Positions 43,146 to 52,397 of a stretch of DNA of 64,000 nt are shown here, piece after piece. The translations under genes were made by a program, and so were the position numbers. This stretch comes from Daejeonella oryzae DSM 19973 (GTDB lineage Bacteria; Bacteroidota; Bacteroidia; Sphingobacteriales; Sphingobacteriaceae): assembly GCF_000422945.1 (NCBI RefSeq), contig NZ_AUHA01000007.1, positions 1-64,000 of the forward strand. The letters run 5' to 3'. Below the pieces are notes generated by a model. The model was not told where the DNA came from and ran no database searches. It saw only the letters and a program-made list of their open reading frames with translations. Within the stretch, counting starts at the first letter, position 1, and the number at the start of each line of letters is the position of its first letter.

Positions 43146-45140
43146 ATGAAACTAATCAAAAACAGTGTATTTGGCCTTTCGGCCCTTGCATTATTATTAA
43201 GCATGAACGCATGCAAGCCAAAGGATGCAGGTTCTGTTGTGAGTGGCGATGCAGCCTCCAAAACGTATGTTGCTCCAGGCAAATATGATGAATACTACAA
43301 CTTTGTATCCGGTGGTTTTAGCGGGCAATTGGCCGTTTACGGATTGCCAAGCGGTCGGTTATTACGTGTAATCCCGGTTTTTTCGGTTGATCCTGAAAAA
43401 GGATGGGGCTATAGCGAAGAAACAAAACCAATGCTGAACACGTCGCATGGCGAAGTTCCCTGGGATGATTTGCACCACGTATCTATGTCGCAAACAAAGA
43501 GTGTAATTGATGGCCGATGGGTATTTGTAAATGGAAACAATACACCCCGTGTAGCTCGTATAGATCTGAAGACATTCCGCACAGCAGAAATTTTAGAACT
43601 GCCAAATAGCGGCGGTAATCACTCATCACCATTTATTACTGAAAACTCTGAATATATTGTTGCGGGCACGCGGTTCAGTATTCCTCTTGATGACCAGAAT
43701 GGCGATGTACCCATCAACACCTACAAACAAAATTTTAAAGGAACCATCAGTTTTATAAGTGTAGATAAAGATAATGGCAATATGGATGTTGCATTTCAAT
43801 TGAAAACCCCTGGCGTAAACTTCGATTTAAGTCGGGCCGGAAAAGGTAAATCGGCCGGATGGTTCTTCTTTAGTTGCTATAATACCGAACAGGCCAATAC
43901 TTTACTTGAAGTAAACGCATCCAAAAATGATAAAGATTTTATCATGGCTGTAAATTGGAAGAAAGCAGAAGAGCTGATTAAGGCGGGAAAAGGGAAAAAA
44001 CAAGCTGTTAAATATGCAAGCAACCGTTTTGACGAAAAAACGCACACTGCAACTTCTAGGATGAAAAACGAAGTAACCGTTTTGGATATTAAAGATCACC
44101 CCGGATTGGTTTATATGATACCTTGTCCTAAATCTCCGCACGGTGTTAATGTAGATCCAACAGGCGAATACATTGTAGGCAGCGGAAAACTGGCAGCAAT
44201 ACTTCCGGTATTTAGCTTTGATAAAATGCAAAAAGCAATCGCCAATAAAACCTTTGAAGGAGATTATCAGGGAATTCCGGTTATTAAATACGAAGCAGCT
44301 TTACATGGCGAAGTTCAAAAGCCAGGTTTAGGCCCTCTTCACACGGAGTTTGATGATAAAGGCAATGCTTATTCAACCATGTTTGTATCCAGTGAGGTAG
44401 TAAAATGGAATGTGAAGACCTTAAAGGTGTTAGACAGACAGCCAACATATTATTCTCCGGGCCATTTAATGATCCCTGGTGGGGATTCAGGTAAACCAAC
44501 GGGAAAATACATGGTTGTTTATAACAAAATTACAAAAGACCGTTTCCTGCCAACTGGCCCGGAATTATCACAAAGTGCACAATTGTTTGATATCAGCGGA
44601 GATAAGATGCAGTTGATACTCGACTTTCCGACCATAGGAGAGCCACACTACGCCCAGGCGATAGCGGCCAGCGCAATCCGCGAAAATTCAACAAAACTCT
44701 TTAAAATTGAAGAAAATAGCCATCCTTACGTATCTAAAGGAGAAGGCGAAACTAAAGTAGTACGTAAAGGTAAAGAAGTACATGTAAACCTTACGTTGAT
44801 CCGTTCTCATCTTACACCTGACAATATTGAAGGAATTAAAGTAGGTGATGAAGTATATTTTCATGCAACCAACCTGGAGCAGGATTGGGATGTACCGCAT
44901 GGATTTGCTATTAAAGGAGCATTAACCGCTGAGTTACTGGTAATGCCGGGCGAAACTACCACCTTAAAATGGATACCTAAGAAAGCGGGTATGTACCCGA
45001 TGTATTGCACTGATTTTTGCAGTGCTCTGCACCAGGAAATGTCGGGATATATCAGAGTTTCTCCGGCGGGAAGCAACGTGGCAATAAGCTACAGCACAGG
45101 TACAAACCAGCCTAAATCAGCAGTTACTGCTAAGAAGTAG
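43146..45140 (+). CDS. nosZ: Nitrous oxide reductase, clade II (Sec-type)
   Basis: 664 residues from ATG 43146 (MKLIKNSVFGLSALALLLSM); an upstream ATG at 43065 would put a polar leader before the signal peptide. The signal peptide lacks a twin-arginine motif and ends LSMNACK, so this is the Sec-exported, possibly lipid-anchored, clade II enzyme. The CuZ region begins with DDLHHVSMSQTK; the C-terminal CuA domain has DWDVPHGFAIKG and YCTDFCSALHQEM (the C-x3-C-x3-H-x2-M site). It reduces N2O to N2 in the periplasm. The operon continues with NosL, D, F and Y. The presence of NO-handling genes but no NO reductase in the window suggests a N2O-scavenging lifestyle or reductases elsewhere. Confidence 0.97.
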   Translation: MKLIKNSVFGLSALALLLSMNACKPKDAGSVVSGDAASKTYVAPGKYDEYYNFVSGGFSGQLAVYGLPSGRLLRVIPVFSVDPEKGWGYSEETKPMLNTSHGEVPWDDLHHVSMSQTKSVIDGRWVFVNGNNTPRVARIDLKTFRTAEILELPNSGGNHSSPFITENSEYIVAGTRFSIPLDDQNGDVPINTYKQNFKGTISFISVDKDNGNMDVAFQLKTPGVNFDLSRAGKGKSAGWFFFSCYNTEQANTLLEVNASKNDKDFIMAVNWKKAEELIKAGKGKKQAVKYASNRFDEKTHTATSRMKNEVTVLDIKDHPGLVYMIPCPKSPHGVNVDPTGEYIVGSGKLAAILPVFSFDKMQKAIANKTFEGDYQGIPVIKYEAALHGEVQKPGLGPLHTEFDDKGNAYSTMFVSSEVVKWNVKTLKVLDRQPTYYSPGHLMIPGGDSGKPTGKYMVVYNKITKDRFLPTGPELSQSAQLFDISGDKMQLILDFPTIGEPHYAQAIAASAIRENSTKLFKIEENSHPYVSKGEGETKVVRKGKEVHVNLTLIRSHLTPDNIEGIKVGDEVYFHATNLEQDWDVPHGFAIKGALTAELLVMPGETTTLKWIPKKAGMYPMYCTDFCSALHQEMSGYIRVSPAGSNVAISYSTGTNQPKSAVTAKK

Positions 45141-45175
45141 TGCCTCATTAACATGCTAATTGGGCAATTGCCTAA

Positions 45176-45206
45176 AAACTTGTCAGGTTTAATGCCTGAC
45201 AAGTTT
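45176..45206 (+). terminator. Strong hairpin between nosZ and nosL
   Basis: AAACTTGTCAGG (45176-45187) and CCTGACAAGTTT (45195-45206) form a perfect 12-bp stem with a 7-base loop, 35 bp after nosZ. No long T-run follows directly (CTAATTCC), so it may be an attenuator or mRNA-stabilising structure that raises nosZ over the accessory genes. Downstream, 45262-45300 holds a degenerate REP-like stretch (TTCGACTCAGTTCAGGATAG). Confidence 0.6.
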
Positions 45207-45369
45207 CTAATTCCTGATTATACTTTTTTCTTAAACGATCCATCAGATTTTACACAACAATCCTTTTGCCGCCTTTTCGACTCAGTTCAGGATAGCCAAG
45301 AGGATTTCGCTTCAATCCATACTGCTAAATGAGCAGGACAGGATTTTATGATGTTAAAAACTCCAATTT

Positions 45370-46410
45370 ATGAAGGTTGATCTCAGCACTCACAACTCAA
45401 CACTTACTACGCTTTCCAGAATCACGCTTTTTATTTGCGGACTGGGTTTATTGGTGGTTTTATTTGCACCGATCTGGAGAATAGATTTAATGGCTCCGCA
45501 ATACCCGGAAGGGTTAAGATTGCTGATTTATGCCAATAATTTAGCCGGCAACGTGGATATTATTAATGGCCTGAACCATTACATCGGTATGAAGACCCTG
45601 CATGCAGATGATTTTGTGGAATTTAAAGTATTACCCTATATCATTGTGTTCTTTTCTATTTGTTTTATTGCTGTGGCCATTGCTGCAAAAAGAAAATGGA
45701 TGAACATTCTATTCGTGCTATTTGTGGCTTTTGGTATTCTGGCAATGGTTGATTTTTGGAGATGGGAATATAGTTACGGACATGATTTAAACCCGGATGC
45801 AGCCATCAAAGTGCCCGGAATGGCCTATCAGCCTCCTTTAATTGGCTATAAACAATTATTAAATTTTGGAGCCTGGTCTGTACCTGATATTGGCGGATGG
45901 ATATTTATTGCCGTGGGTGCATTACTATTATCAGCTGTGGTTTATGAATGGAGGAGGAGAAAAAAAATAATCACGCAATTTGGCACAACGCCTTTATGGT
46001 TTATTGGTGTTCTGACATTGGCGCTTACTGGTTGCAGTACAGATCCCGAACCCATCCGAACAGGGCAGGATAACTGCAATTTTTGTAAAATGACAATTAG
46101 CGATAAACGTTTTGGTGCGGAAATAGTAACTCAAAAGGGTAAAATCTACAAATTTGATGATGCTCATTGTTTGAACGCTTTTATGGATTCTAACAAAGTA
46201 GGGAAAGCGGAAATTGCAGGGGTTTATTTTACAGACTTCATCCAGCCGCATGAGCTTACAAATGTTGAACAGGCTTATTTTTTGCAAAGCCCCAAATTAA
46301 AAAGTCCTATGAACGGAAACATAGCCGCTTTTAGCCGGGAGGATAGCCTTACTAAAATGTTGCCCCAGTATCCTGGTTTCAAAATAACATGGGAGGACGT
46401 GCAGAAGTGA
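45370..46410 (+). CDS. nosL: Membrane protein-NosL fusion
   Basis: 346 residues in one open frame. Residues 1-205 form a membrane domain with four helices (about 20-40, 85-105, 110-130, 175-195) and a periplasmic loop. Residues about 215-346 are NosL, the copper-binding chaperone that supplies NosZ, with NCNFCKMTISDKRFGAEIV (CxFCxM) and YKFDDAHCLNAFM. Between them lies LWFIGVLTLALTGCSTD, which looks like the former lipoprotein signal peptide of NosL retained as an internal helix. No start codon lies near it, so this is a real fusion, not two genes. The membrane part may correspond to the separate membrane protein found next to nosZ in other clade II clusters. The gene overlaps nosD. Confidence 0.9.
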   Translation: MKVDLSTHNSTLTTLSRITLFICGLGLLVVLFAPIWRIDLMAPQYPEGLRLLIYANNLAGNVDIINGLNHYIGMKTLHADDFVEFKVLPYIIVFFSICFIAVAIAAKRKWMNILFVLFVAFGILAMVDFWRWEYSYGHDLNPDAAIKVPGMAYQPPLIGYKQLLNFGAWSVPDIGGWIFIAVGALLLSAVVYEWRRRKKIITQFGTTPLWFIGVLTLALTGCSTDPEPIRTGQDNCNFCKMTISDKRFGAEIVTQKGKIYKFDDAHCLNAFMDSNKVGKAEIAGVYFTDFIQPHELTNVEQAYFLQSPKLKSPMNGNIAAFSREDSLTKMLPQYPGFKITWEDVQK

Positions 46411-47636
46411 AACATTGCCTGTTTATATTATCCCTGTTTTTTTGTTATGCCACATCGGCAAAAACTATACATGTGGGTTCAAGTCATCCATACAAAACGG
46501 TTACCGCAGGCCTTGAAGCAGCGTTAGCCGGAGATACGGTGCTGGTGGATGCCGGTCACTATAAGGAGAAAAACCTGGTCATCAATAAAAGAATTTTTCT
46601 TATCGGAATAAATTATCCGGTATTGGATGGAGAAAAAAAATACGAAATCATATCCATAATGGCGGACGCCGTAGTGGTTGATGGCTTTAAAATCATAGGC
46701 TCTGGCATTTCAAGCCTGCAAGATCTGAGCGGCATAAAAATTTACGACAGCAAAAAAGTTATCGTCAAAAATAATATCCTTGAAGATACTTTTTTTGGCA
46801 TCTACACACAAAATGGTGTGGACTGCACCATTGAAAACAATCGGCTTATATCCAGCAGTAAAGGAGAACAGCAAAACGGCAACGGTATCCATTGCTGGAA
46901 AAGTGAAGGTATGCGTATTATCGGCAATCAGGTAACCGGACACCGCGACGGAATTTATCTGGAGTTCGTAACAAATTCAATTATCTGGCGCAATACTTCC
47001 ATAAAAAATGTCCGCTACGGCCTTCATTTTATGTTTTCTAATGATGATACCTATGTGGCCAATGTTTTTAGCAACAACGGCTCTGGTGTGTCGGTCATGT
47101 TTTCACAACGCATAAAAATGTTAAGCAATTATTTTGAAGAAAACTGGGGCGATGCCGCCTATGGAATCTTGCTTAAAGAAATATCAGACGGCTACATGGA
47201 GGGCAATCATTTCAGAAAGAATACAAGCGCCATTTACATGGAAGGCGCCAACCGCATTTTAATGAAGCGAAATACTTTTGAGAACAACGGCTGGGCATTA
47301 AAGATTCAGGCAAGTTGCATGGATGTGGTTTTGGAGCAGAATAACTTTGTAGGCAATACATTTGATGTTGGCACTAACGGCTCTTTAGTGTTAAACAGGT
47401 TTACCAATAATTATTGGGATAAATACGAGGGGTACGATCTTGATAAAGACAAGATTGGCGATATTCCATACCGTCCGGTAAGTATGTTTTCCATGATCGT
47501 AGAAAAATACCCAACGGCTATGATCTTATTCCGGACTTTTATAACGGCTTTATTAGATAAAACAGAAAAAATATTGCCAAGTCTGACACCGGAAAACTTG
47601 AAAGATACAGCGCCGTTGATGAAAAAAGCGTTTTGA
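46407..47636 (+). CDS. nosD: NosD, periplasmic nitrous oxide reductase maturation protein
   Basis: 409 residues from GTG 46407, whose GTGA overlaps the nosL stop; an ATG at 46389 would add six unlikely residues. A signal peptide (CLFILSLFFCYATSA) is followed by a right-handed parallel beta-helix of NosD/CASH repeats (GIYTQNGVDCTIENNRL, GNGIHCWKSEGMRIIGNQVTG, HRDGIYLEFVTNSIIWRN). NosD is needed for CuZ assembly in NosZ and works with NosF and NosY. Confidence 0.95.
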   Translation: MKHCLFILSLFFCYATSAKTIHVGSSHPYKTVTAGLEAALAGDTVLVDAGHYKEKNLVINKRIFLIGINYPVLDGEKKYEIISIMADAVVVDGFKIIGSGISSLQDLSGIKIYDSKKVIVKNNILEDTFFGIYTQNGVDCTIENNRLISSSKGEQQNGNGIHCWKSEGMRIIGNQVTGHRDGIYLEFVTNSIIWRNTSIKNVRYGLHFMFSNDDTYVANVFSNNGSGVSVMFSQRIKMLSNYFEENWGDAAYGILLKEISDGYMEGNHFRKNTSAIYMEGANRILMKRNTFENNGWALKIQASCMDVVLEQNNFVGNTFDVGTNGSLVLNRFTNNYWDKYEGYDLDKDKIGDIPYRPVSMFSMIVEKYPTAMILFRTFITALLDKTEKILPSLTPENLKDTAPLMKKAF

Positions 47637-47751
47637 AGTTAAATATATCTTCAGCAATCAGGAAAAGAAACAGAACAGGTGGAAGTTCTATGATTTCTTA
47701 TTCTAAAGCGGATAACTGGGTTAATAGCTAAAAGCCCGATAAATAAATACA

Positions 47752-48456
47752 ATGATAATTGCAACCAACATCAGTAAACAATTCGGGAAACTGAAAGCAC
47801 TTGACCATGTTTCCACTACTTGTAGTAAGGGTGAATGTATTGCTTTAATTGGCCCAAACGGCAGCGGTAAAACTACTTTCATAAAATCAATTTTGGGCAT
47901 GGTGGTGCCAGATAGCGGTACAATAGAATTTAAAGGTAAAAATATCCGTAACCAGTGGCAATACAGAGATGAGATTGGCTACATGCCTCAAATAGGAAGG
48001 TATCCGGATAACATGACCATCGGTCAGGTGCTGGATATGATGACAGATATCAGAAATAAAAAAACTGCCTTGGATGACGATCTGATTCAGGCTTTTTCAT
48101 TACACAATTTGCTGGATAAAAGAATGCGGACATTATCTGGTGGCACCCGCCAGAAAATAAGTGCGGCCCTTGCCTTTTTGTTCGATCCTGCGGTGCTTAT
48201 TCTGGATGAACCAACAGCCGGGCTGGATCCGGTTTCATCTGAATTATTGAAAGAAAAAATCATCGCCGAAAAGGAAAAAGGTAAATTGGTTTTGATCACT
48301 TCGCATGTATTAAGCGAGTTAGATGACCTGGTAACCCGTATTATTTATATGCAGGATGGGAAATTGCTTTTCCAAAAAAGTATTGAAGACCTGAAACAAG
48401 ATACAGGAGAAAATAAACTTTCAAAAGCAATTGCCTGGGTGATGACGAATGAATAA
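47752..48456 (+). CDS. nosF: NosF, ABC ATPase for NosZ maturation
   Basis: 234 residues: Walker A GPNGSGKTT, GYMPQIGRYPDNMTIGQVLD, signature LSGGTRQKISAALA, Walker B VLILDEPTAGLDP and H loop ITSHVLSELDDL. It has the family length and order between nosD and nosY, 115 bp after nosD. It energises the NosDFY complex that delivers sulfur or matures the copper-sulfide cluster. Confidence 0.95.
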   Translation: MIIATNISKQFGKLKALDHVSTTCSKGECIALIGPNGSGKTTFIKSILGMVVPDSGTIEFKGKNIRNQWQYRDEIGYMPQIGRYPDNMTIGQVLDMMTDIRNKKTALDDDLIQAFSLHNLLDKRMRTLSGGTRQKISAALAFLFDPAVLILDEPTAGLDPVSSELLKEKIIAEKEKGKLVLITSHVLSELDDLVTRIIYMQDGKLLFQKSIEDLKQDTGENKLSKAIAWVMTNE

Positions 48457-48549
48457 GTATTTTTTCTAGCTGCCAGCTTTCAGCCATTATATTTCAGAAC
48501 ACATAACTTAACACGAATATCCAATAATCATTACATAATACGATCCTTA

Positions 48550-49317
48550 ATGACCAAAATAATAAAATATGTAATAGCTGATATCTTGCGCAACAGGATG
48601 GTACTTGTTTATACTCTGTTTTTGTTAGCATCCTCATTTACGGTATTTAGTCTGGAAGATAACAGCAGTAAAGGGCTGTTAAGTTTGTTAAATATTATCC
48701 TGATTGTTGTGCCCCTGGTGAGCCTCATTTTTTCGACCATTTATGTGTATAACAGCGCTGAGTTTGTTGAGCTGCTGGTAAGTCAACCTTTAAAACGAAA
48801 ATCCATCTGGCTAAGTTTATTCTCCGGATTGGCCGCTTCGCTTTCTATAGCATTTTTAATAGGCGCAGGTATTCCGCTTTTAATTTACCAGGCTAACATG
48901 ATTGGTTTCACTATGATCATGGTAGGCATCATGCTGAGCATTATTTTTGTTTCTATAGCCTTATTAGCTACTGTAAATACCCGAGATAAAGCAAAAGGAA
49001 TTGGAGTTGCAGTAATGCTGTGGTTGTATTTTTCATTACTTTTTGATGGATTCGTTCTGTTCCTGTTATTCCAGTTTGCAGATTACCCTCTGGAAAAACC
49101 AATGATTGCGGTAAGTGCTCTTAATCCAATAGATCTCAGCAGGATATTAATCTTGCTTCAGTTAGATGTTTCCGCGATGATGGGGTATACCGGAGCTGTA
49201 TTTAAAGATTTCTTTGGCACGTCCACCGGCTTAATATTTTCAGTTACAATTTTATTTTTATGGATAGCATTACCGGTATGGTTCTCTACCCGTCAGTTTA
49301 ACACTAAAGATTTATAA
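48550..49317 (+). CDS. nosY: NosY, ABC permease for NosZ maturation
   Basis: 255 residues with six membrane helices (about 15-35, 47-70, 95-120, 125-145, 155-180, 230-250). It has the NosY pattern at the start (KYVIADILRNRMVLVYTLFL) and VSIALLATVNTRDKAKGIGVAVMLW. It partners NosF. It is followed after 2 bp by a hemerythrin-like gene, so the operon continues. Confidence 0.92.
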   Translation: MTKIIKYVIADILRNRMVLVYTLFLLASSFTVFSLEDNSSKGLLSLLNIILIVVPLVSLIFSTIYVYNSAEFVELLVSQPLKRKSIWLSLFSGLAASLSIAFLIGAGIPLLIYQANMIGFTMIMVGIMLSIIFVSIALLATVNTRDKAKGIGVAVMLWLYFSLLFDGFVLFLLFQFADYPLEKPMIAVSALNPIDLSRILILLQLDVSAMMGYTGAVFKDFFGTSTGLIFSVTILFLWIALPVWFSTRQFNTKDL

Positions 49318-49319
49318 GT

Positions 49320-49763
49320 ATGAAACGGCATCCTGCACTTATTCCCTTGTCACGTGAACATCACGGAGCTTTAATACTGGCAAGATTGATTCAAAAAGAT
49401 GCGCCTGCGTATAAAGGTCTTCCAGAAGATCATGAATCAAAATCTATATATGCTTTAAATTTTTATGAGAAGGAGCTGATTAAGCATTTTGAAGAGGAAG
49501 AAAAGGTTTTTAAACTGGTAACAGGCACAACCAAAGACCTTGATTTATTGATTGAAACAATTTTACAGGAGCATCAGGAATTACATGGTTTATTCCGGTC
49601 GATACCTAACCATCCGGATCTCAAATCTCATCTGCACCAGCTTGGTAAATTTTTGGAAGCACATATTCGTAAAGAAGAAAGACAAGTTTTTCCGCAGATG
49701 CAGGAAACCTGCAGCGACGAACAATGGGCAACAATTGAAAAAATAGTATCCTTAACACATTGA
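49320..49763 (+). CDS. Hemerythrin-like domain protein
   Basis: 147 residues forming a four-helix hemerythrin-like fold with the ligand-type residues in PLSREHHGALILAR, HFEEEEKVF, QEHQELHGLFR and FLEAHIRKEERQVFPQM. Such proteins bind di-iron and O2 or NO. Its start is two bases from the nosY stop and its end close to the truncated haemoglobin, so it belongs to the nos operon and probably protects or senses around N2O reduction. Confidence 0.92.
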   Translation: MKRHPALIPLSREHHGALILARLIQKDAPAYKGLPEDHESKSIYALNFYEKELIKHFEEEEKVFKLVTGTTKDLDLLIETILQEHQELHGLFRSIPNHPDLKSHLHQLGKFLEAHIRKEERQVFPQMQETCSDEQWATIEKIVSLTH

Positions 49764-49766
49764 AAA

Positions 49767-50168
49767 TTGAAAAAGGATATTGAAAACCGGGCTGATATCG
49801 AACTGCTGGTTAATACGTTCTATGAGAAAGTAAAGGCAGATAAACAGCTAGGGTTTATTTTTGAGGAAATTGCTCAAATAAACTGGTCAGCACATTTACC
49901 GGCCATGTGTAATTTTTGGGAAAATATTCTTTTTTATACAGGGTCCTATACAGGAAATCCGATGAATCTGCATAAGCACCTGGATCAAATAACCCGCTTA
50001 AATGATGCTAATTTTGACCAATGGAATAAATTATTTCTTGGAACAGTTAATGAGCTTTTTGAGGGGGAAAAAGCAGAGATGGCAGGGTCTCGGGCAATTA
50101 GTATCTCCAAAATTATAAAACAAAAACTTTCAGATCACCGGAAAGGAGATACAGCATCTGATTTATAA
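49767..50168 (+). CDS. Second truncated haemoglobin (group III-like)
   Basis: 133 residues starting at TTG, three bases after the hemerythrin stop. The pattern is ADIELLVNTFYEKVKADKQLGFIFEEI, WSAHLPAMCNFWENILFYTG, GNPMNLHKHLDQITRLNDANFDQWNKLF, with the proximal His in the MNLHKH segment. It is related to, but clearly distinct from, the haemoglobin at 24226. Position at the end of the nos operon suggests NO detoxification. The TTG start is weak; no nearby ATG fits. Confidence 0.88.
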   Translation: MKKDIENRADIELLVNTFYEKVKADKQLGFIFEEIAQINWSAHLPAMCNFWENILFYTGSYTGNPMNLHKHLDQITRLNDANFDQWNKLFLGTVNELFEGEKAEMAGSRAISISKIIKQKLSDHRKGDTASDL

Positions 50169-50191
50169 ATTTGGGAAAAAGTTCGTTGTTA

Positions 50192-51751
50192 TTATTCTCT
50201 TTTAGCCCAGTTAAATTTCCTGTAAATATCTTCGAAAAAAAGCAACCTGCCGGAAGAATCAATACCTGCCGGATTATACCAAACTAATACAGGCATTTTT
50301 TCATCTGCCAGAACCGAAATTGGCGATTGATTTCTTACACATCCCTTTTGGTTAACTGTATCAATTGCTACAGAATTATTTTTTAATATAAGATGAGCCA
50401 AATCCATGGGTTTCTCCATTCGCATGCAGCCATGGCTAAAAAATCGGCTATCCTTTTTAAATAAAGTTTTTGCAGGTGTATCATGGAGGTAAACGCTGTA
50501 TGGGTTGTTAAAATTGAGTTTTATCAATCCCAGGGCATTGTCACAGCCGGTACATTGTCTGATGATATATGGGAAATACCTCATACTCAATGCCCGCCAG
50601 TTAATGGAATAAGGATTCATGATTTTACCTGCTTTATTCAAAACCTGGTAATTATTTTTATCTAAATAGGAAGGATCACGCTTAATAGAAGGAAGTAATT
50701 CTTTAATAGCAATGCTTTTCGGTACATGCCAATACGGATAAAGTATCACTTCATTTACCCGGCTGATTAAAGTGGGAGTGGGTGTGGCGGGTTTACCAAC
50801 TACCATCCGCATTTCCAATATTACTTTGTTATTTTTATAAACTTTTAAATAAGCAGCAGGAATATTTACCACAATTACAGATTGATTCTGTTGTATGCAA
50901 TTCAGCCATCTGTAGTAATTCAGCGAAAGATCTAATTGTTTAAGTCTCCACGCAAGCGGCACATTTAATTCCTTCAGAATAGCATCGTCAAGAACGGTAT
51001 TTTCCGGCAGATTAAACTGTAGCTGTGCTTCCTGCAGGCTTTTTCTTACAATTCTTGGGGATAGTTTGCTTGCTGCGGTATCCAATAATCCCAATTGGTA
51101 AAGTTTGAAAATTAGATTTGTATTCGTTTCATTTACCTCCCTGGATCTGACAATAATTTCTTTAAAATTATCCTGATTAATAATGGCCAGATACCATTTT
51201 ATTTTACTCTGAATTATGGTAATTTCTGTAGAGGCAGGTGCAAACTGAAGCATTATTTCCTGCAAATTATTCTTTAAAATATGGTCTGCCAGTACAGTTG
51301 ATATATTAAAGCAATTGGGCTTATAACCCAGCCCGTTAAATCCCAGGACAGGAATAGTATTTCCATATACCATATCACTGTAATAGTGAATTGCGGCATC
51401 AGTTAAGCGTATTTCAGCTTTAAGAGAATCTTCTTTGGTTTGTAAACTGACCTTACGATTTAGAAAAGATTGGATAAAATCAAAGTGGTAGTCTTTTTCT
51501 CTCAGACCGTTTTCGGCGGACTTTTTTAAAGAACTAATTAATATGCCCAGATTAAGGGTATTGCCCTTTTTAATCCATGCGTTAGTGTAGTTTAAACGGG
51601 AATAAAACTCCTTAATTTCAGTTTCGTTATTAAAGCTGTTTTCTGAAATTATTTTATGCAAATCATCCGGGGTCATTTGTGCAACCGCAGCAATACTCCA
51701 GAAAAATGTTGTAAGTAAAAGAAGTATGTTTTTTATTTTTTTGTGCTTCAC
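50192..51751 (-). CDS. L,D-transpeptidase (YcbB/LdtD type)
   Basis: 519 residues: signal peptide (about 1-24, cleavage after AVAQ), a domain with a peptidoglycan-binding-like helix (EKDYHFDFIQSF), and a C-terminal YkuD catalytic domain with GLIKLNFNNPYSVYLHDTPAKTLF and SHGCMRME, the H-G-C-x-R active site. The long form with an inserted lid resembles YcbB/LdtD enzymes that make 3-3 cross-links in peptidoglycan. Its 4-base overlap with the upstream small gene indicates a shared transcript. A cell-wall remodelling role in dormancy-like states would fit the island; that is inference. Confidence 0.92.
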   Translation of the reverse strand: MKHKKIKNILLLLTTFFWSIAAVAQMTPDDLHKIISENSFNNETEIKEFYSRLNYTNAWIKKGNTLNLGILISSLKKSAENGLREKDYHFDFIQSFLNRKVSLQTKEDSLKAEIRLTDAAIHYYSDMVYGNTIPVLGFNGLGYKPNCFNISTVLADHILKNNLQEIMLQFAPASTEITIIQSKIKWYLAIINQDNFKEIIVRSREVNETNTNLIFKLYQLGLLDTAASKLSPRIVRKSLQEAQLQFNLPENTVLDDAILKELNVPLAWRLKQLDLSLNYYRWLNCIQQNQSVIVVNIPAAYLKVYKNNKVILEMRMVVGKPATPTPTLISRVNEVILYPYWHVPKSIAIKELLPSIKRDPSYLDKNNYQVLNKAGKIMNPYSINWRALSMRYFPYIIRQCTGCDNALGLIKLNFNNPYSVYLHDTPAKTLFKKDSRFFSHGCMRMEKPMDLAHLILKNNSVAIDTVNQKGCVRNQSPISVLADEKMPVLVWYNPAGIDSSGRLLFFEDIYRKFNWAKRE

Positions 51752-52131
51752 CCGTATTTCATTTTTTTTGACATGTAGTGATTGAAGGAGAGTTTTAAAT
51801 TACCAAATTGTTTCTCCGCATTCACAATATTATTACGGAGGCTTTTTAATTTAAAATCTATCATATTCAGAATTATCTCATCCTCATATCGTTCTTTTAG
51901 CAATGCGTCAATTTCTGCAATGTCATTTCGCAATAAGCCAATAAGCAGGTCTTCTTTTATAAAACTGCTTTGAAAACGCTCTACTTCTTCCAGTAAATTG
52001 GTGTCAAAATCGTCTTTGAGTATTTCAGCAAGCCTGTTTTTCAGATGAGTATTTTCATCCATCATAAAAGACAGCAAGCGTTTCCAGGTCTCGCTTTCAT
52101 ACTTAATTTGTTTTATTTTAGACGCTGGCAT
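51748..52131 (-). CDS. Small coiled-coil protein of unknown function
   Basis: 127 residues, predicted almost entirely helical (WKRLLSFMMDENTHLKNRLAEIL; DIAEIDALLKERYEDEIILNM), no signal peptide. It overlaps the L,D-transpeptidase start by 4 bases and precedes it. I do not recognise the family. Confidence 0.7.
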   Translation of the reverse strand: MPASKIKQIKYESETWKRLLSFMMDENTHLKNRLAEILKDDFDTNLLEEVERFQSSFIKEDLLIGLLRNDIAEIDALLKERYEDEIILNMIDFKLKSLRNNIVNAEKQFGNLKLSFNHYMSKKMKYG

Positions 52132-52350
52132 ACTTTGTTTGTATGAATATATAACTTGTAAAGATATTGTTGTTGAAAAGCCAGTCTAAGAATTTTCATC
52201 AGGAAAATACCTGATTTTGGTCAATTACACAGTTCACCTTCAGTCATTCTGATAATTAAATTAAATATGGATGATACCGGTGTTAAAAATAGTATCAGAT
52301 TTGAACTCATCAAGAATTTAAATCTGCATCGTGTATATAATCCATAAAAA

Positions 52351-52375
52351 CACCCCGACAGTGAATGGCGGGGTG
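52351..52375 (-). terminator. Intrinsic terminator of hsp20
   Basis: CACCCCG (52351-52357) and CGGGGTG (52369-52375) form a GC-rich 7-bp stem around an 11-base loop; on the minus strand a T-run (TTTTTA) follows directly. It lies 23 bp past the hsp20 stop. Confidence 0.85.
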
Positions 52376-52397
52376 CTAAGATTTTATTCGTCAGAAT

